This document shows positions 61,771 to 64,000 of a stretch of DNA of 64,000 bases, in pieces. Position numbers and translations under genes: made by a program. Under the pieces are notes generated by a model. That model searched no databases. It was given only the letters and a program-made list of their open reading frames with translations, and was not told the DNA's origin. Position 1 is the stretch's first letter. Every line of letters begins with the position of its first letter. The stretch spans positions 13,085,520-13,149,519 of the forward strand of contig CM012953.1 of assembly GCA_000181795.3 (NCBI GenBank), written 5' to 3'. The DNA is from Trichinella spiralis (taxonomy: Eukaryota > Nematoda > Enoplea > Trichinellida > Trichinellidae).

Positions 61771-64000
61771 GGCAACACAACTTTGATGAAACGAAAACTA
61801 CCACTTTTAGAAACTGCCGCCGCACAAAATGCGTGTTTGATATTATCTGAGGTAACGCTTACAAAATACAGTAAACAAATGAACCTGAATTTTAAGTAAA
61901 TAATTGTGTTATTGGAAATGTAGAGGCTTATTTTTTTACTTCTTTAAATGCATATCATATAATGGAATTTCTATTTGTGTGCTTGAAAATGAACTAAAAT
62001 TAGCGGAATTCAAAATTATCTAAAATTTTTCAATTGCAGTAATGGAAATTTTAATACAATATTGTCGCTGCAATGAGTTTTATTTTGATACATTTTTTTC
62101 TTCAATATTCTTTCTGTAGCTGTTTGTTTACAGTTGCAGTGGCCTGGAAATTCACTCCGTTTTACAGTTCACAATGTTTATAGTATGAAATTATCAACTT
62201 GTTAGTTCAGCTTTTTTTTACATTTTTATTTAAATAAATGGTTTCGTAATATGCAGTGATAAAATGAAGTTAACAAAGACAGAATGATGATAACTATGAC
62301 TGCTTTTTTACTATTGGTGCAGTCTGTCAAATATGACTTTTCCAAGAATACGTCTGCTACTGTATTAAAAGAATTGTATTCAGCAGTTGTAATTAGATTG
62401 ATGAAGATCCAGTTGAAGTGGTGAAGACTTTTTTTATCTCACCCATGTTGAAATAATAATAACCCCTGAAAGTTTGTTTCACGTGTATCATTTTCCTAGA
62501 GAGCTTTACCATTTCATATGTACAGCATATGTAAACTGCTCGAATTGCATGCTAAATGAACACATATATATTGGAATTTATACTGAATTTAATAATGCAT
62601 GTGTTCTTGTTGCCAAATATTTTACTTATTTCTGCTTCGGTTGAAATTTGCTCACTGAAGCAAATCAGCATTAACTAGTGAAGCAACAATTTAGGCTTGT
62701 ATTTTTAAGACACTATTGTAAACACATTTTCAATATTGTTTGCGTTTATTGTCAATGACAAAATTATAGATGGCCAGAAATGTGATAATGTTCCTTCTAC
62801 TGCTCATATGTGTATTGCTTATCGTCTGGAATATAGAGGTGAAACATAGAAACGTTGTCCCATGCTGAAATTTTTTAGTGGAAAATACAGTACATGCTTT
62901 TCATTGATGTAAAAAATTCACTGGAAGAAATTATGCGCATAAATAAGTAGCGTAAATAAATAAAATAATAGAAAAAGGAGTGTTAAAACGTTGATTTGCC
63001 GTAAGCTCAACGTAACTATAATGGCATTTAAAACGGATCATTTATTTAGCTGCCTGACGATCAGCATTTAGTAAGTAAAATTTTTCAAAAAATCTACTAG
63101 AGAAAAATGTCGATAAACCTAACAATGCTTCTAAATGCACATTGATATTTTTTATTATGCAACAGACCATTTTCATTGTTTACAATAGTGAGGTGGATGA
63201 CATTGAAAAATGGGGTAGCACAAAATTCAAACCAGCATCATAAATTGCAATTTTTGTTAGGGGTAATTCTCCAATCAGAAGGAATCATATGAAATGTTTA
63301 GACATGTCTGATTATTTTAATACGGTTTTGGCCTATTATGGCATTTATATTTTGGAAGATTTTCATAAAAGCGTTTAAAACATAAATAACGGTCATTCAT
63401 CAGAGACGGATAAAGGCAGGCCATGCAGGTTTACATAAAATTTGTCAGTGCTTTATTTTCAACTATTTAAAAGTCCAAAAAATGGATGCATTGCATTGTC
63501 AATGTCAACGCCTTACAGCCTTTTATATTGACATATCATGCATATTAAATATTTAAGATATAAAAATGTAGAGGTGAATGTGGATGATATGGCATGTCAT
63601 TAATATTTCAGGGGATAGACCTGATTTCTCCAACTAACTCCACGTTTTTTTTCATTTCTAGTAAACTTCATTAATTGCTGTACTGATGCACGCATATAAT
63701 TTTCATTCGTTGTCGCTGTTATGCATCCTCTATGTGAAACACTGGTTCTTTATCATTAAATAGCAATAAATTTAAGAAAAATATTAAATAAAAATTGAAA
63801 AATCGTGTAAAAAAAATAAAAGATTTTTAATCGCTGTTTTTAAAAGTTATTTACTTTTTAACTGTAGTTATATTTTTAATATTTTCTTTAACTATCAGCA
63901 AAATTTGACCAATGTGACTTTATCTGTTGAAATTTAAAATGCACATATGAGTTTGAGAGGTTGGGAGATACTGTGTTGTCCTTAAACAAATTTTTCATGC
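61771..64000. other. Right-hand flank, no gene seen
   Basis: The first few hundred bases upstream of 61770 should be the promoter of the membrane-protein gene. Beyond that, no open frame, repeat or RNA gene stands out on either strand. Confidence 0.45.

Noticed and set aside
1-64000. CRISPR arrays, bacterial operons, tRNA or rRNA genes
   Set aside because: The window is eukaryotic with spliced genes throughout. No regular short-repeat array or cloverleaf with a convincing B box was found by eye; a tRNA scan would be needed to exclude tRNAs completely.

Overview
This 64 kb window is AT-rich, intron-rich animal DNA, and I read it as nematode. The main evidence is a very large minus-strand gene with the domain order of the nematode muscle-attachment receptor MUA-3: LDLa repeats, about 50 EGF modules, a VWA domain, two SEA domains, one transmembrane segment and a cytoplasmic tail. 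A four-repeat thymosin-beta gene, introns of about 45-100 bases and a ShKT-type secreted protein fit the same reading. Species cannot be fixed from the window. Clear ROGDI and CUEDC1 homologues might point to an early-branching nematode, but that is inference.

Layout, left to right: 1-3.2 kb has no firm gene. A tRNA uracil-5-methyltransferase (TRMT2A-like, +) ends 62 bases from the convergent end of a DDX47/Rrp3-type helicase (-). A + strand gene at 8.2-10.7 kb joins a possible winged-helix region to a nucleoside-phosphorylase-like domain. A small secreted double-ShKT protein (+) follows at 12.5-13.0 kb. At 13.3-13.7 kb is the 3' part of a probable membrane-protein gene (-), beside a roughly 330-base imperfect tandem duplication and an LTR-like sequence. 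A CUEDC1-like gene (+, 15.9-18.6 kb) converges on separase (-, 18.7-24.2 kb). Separase is head-to-head with a ROGDI-like gene (+, 24.9-26.1 kb). A tetra-thymosin-beta gene (+, 27.3-29.2 kb) converges on the mua-3-like gene (-, 29.9-52.5 kb). A STRAD pseudokinase (-, 55.3-58.3 kb) and an unrecognised single-pass membrane protein (-, 60.5-61.8 kb) complete the coding content. The last 2.2 kb shows no gene.

The genes form no operon-like pathway. They cover RNA modification and ribosome biogenesis, sister-chromatid separation, V-ATPase regulation, actin-monomer binding, polarity signalling and tissue attachment. Exon coordinates come from reading splice sites by eye. I checked them by requiring the reading phase to close across each gene, which it does for TRMT2A, DDX47, separase, CUEDC1, the phosphorylase fusion, thymosin, STRAD and the ShKT protein. 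No database search was possible.
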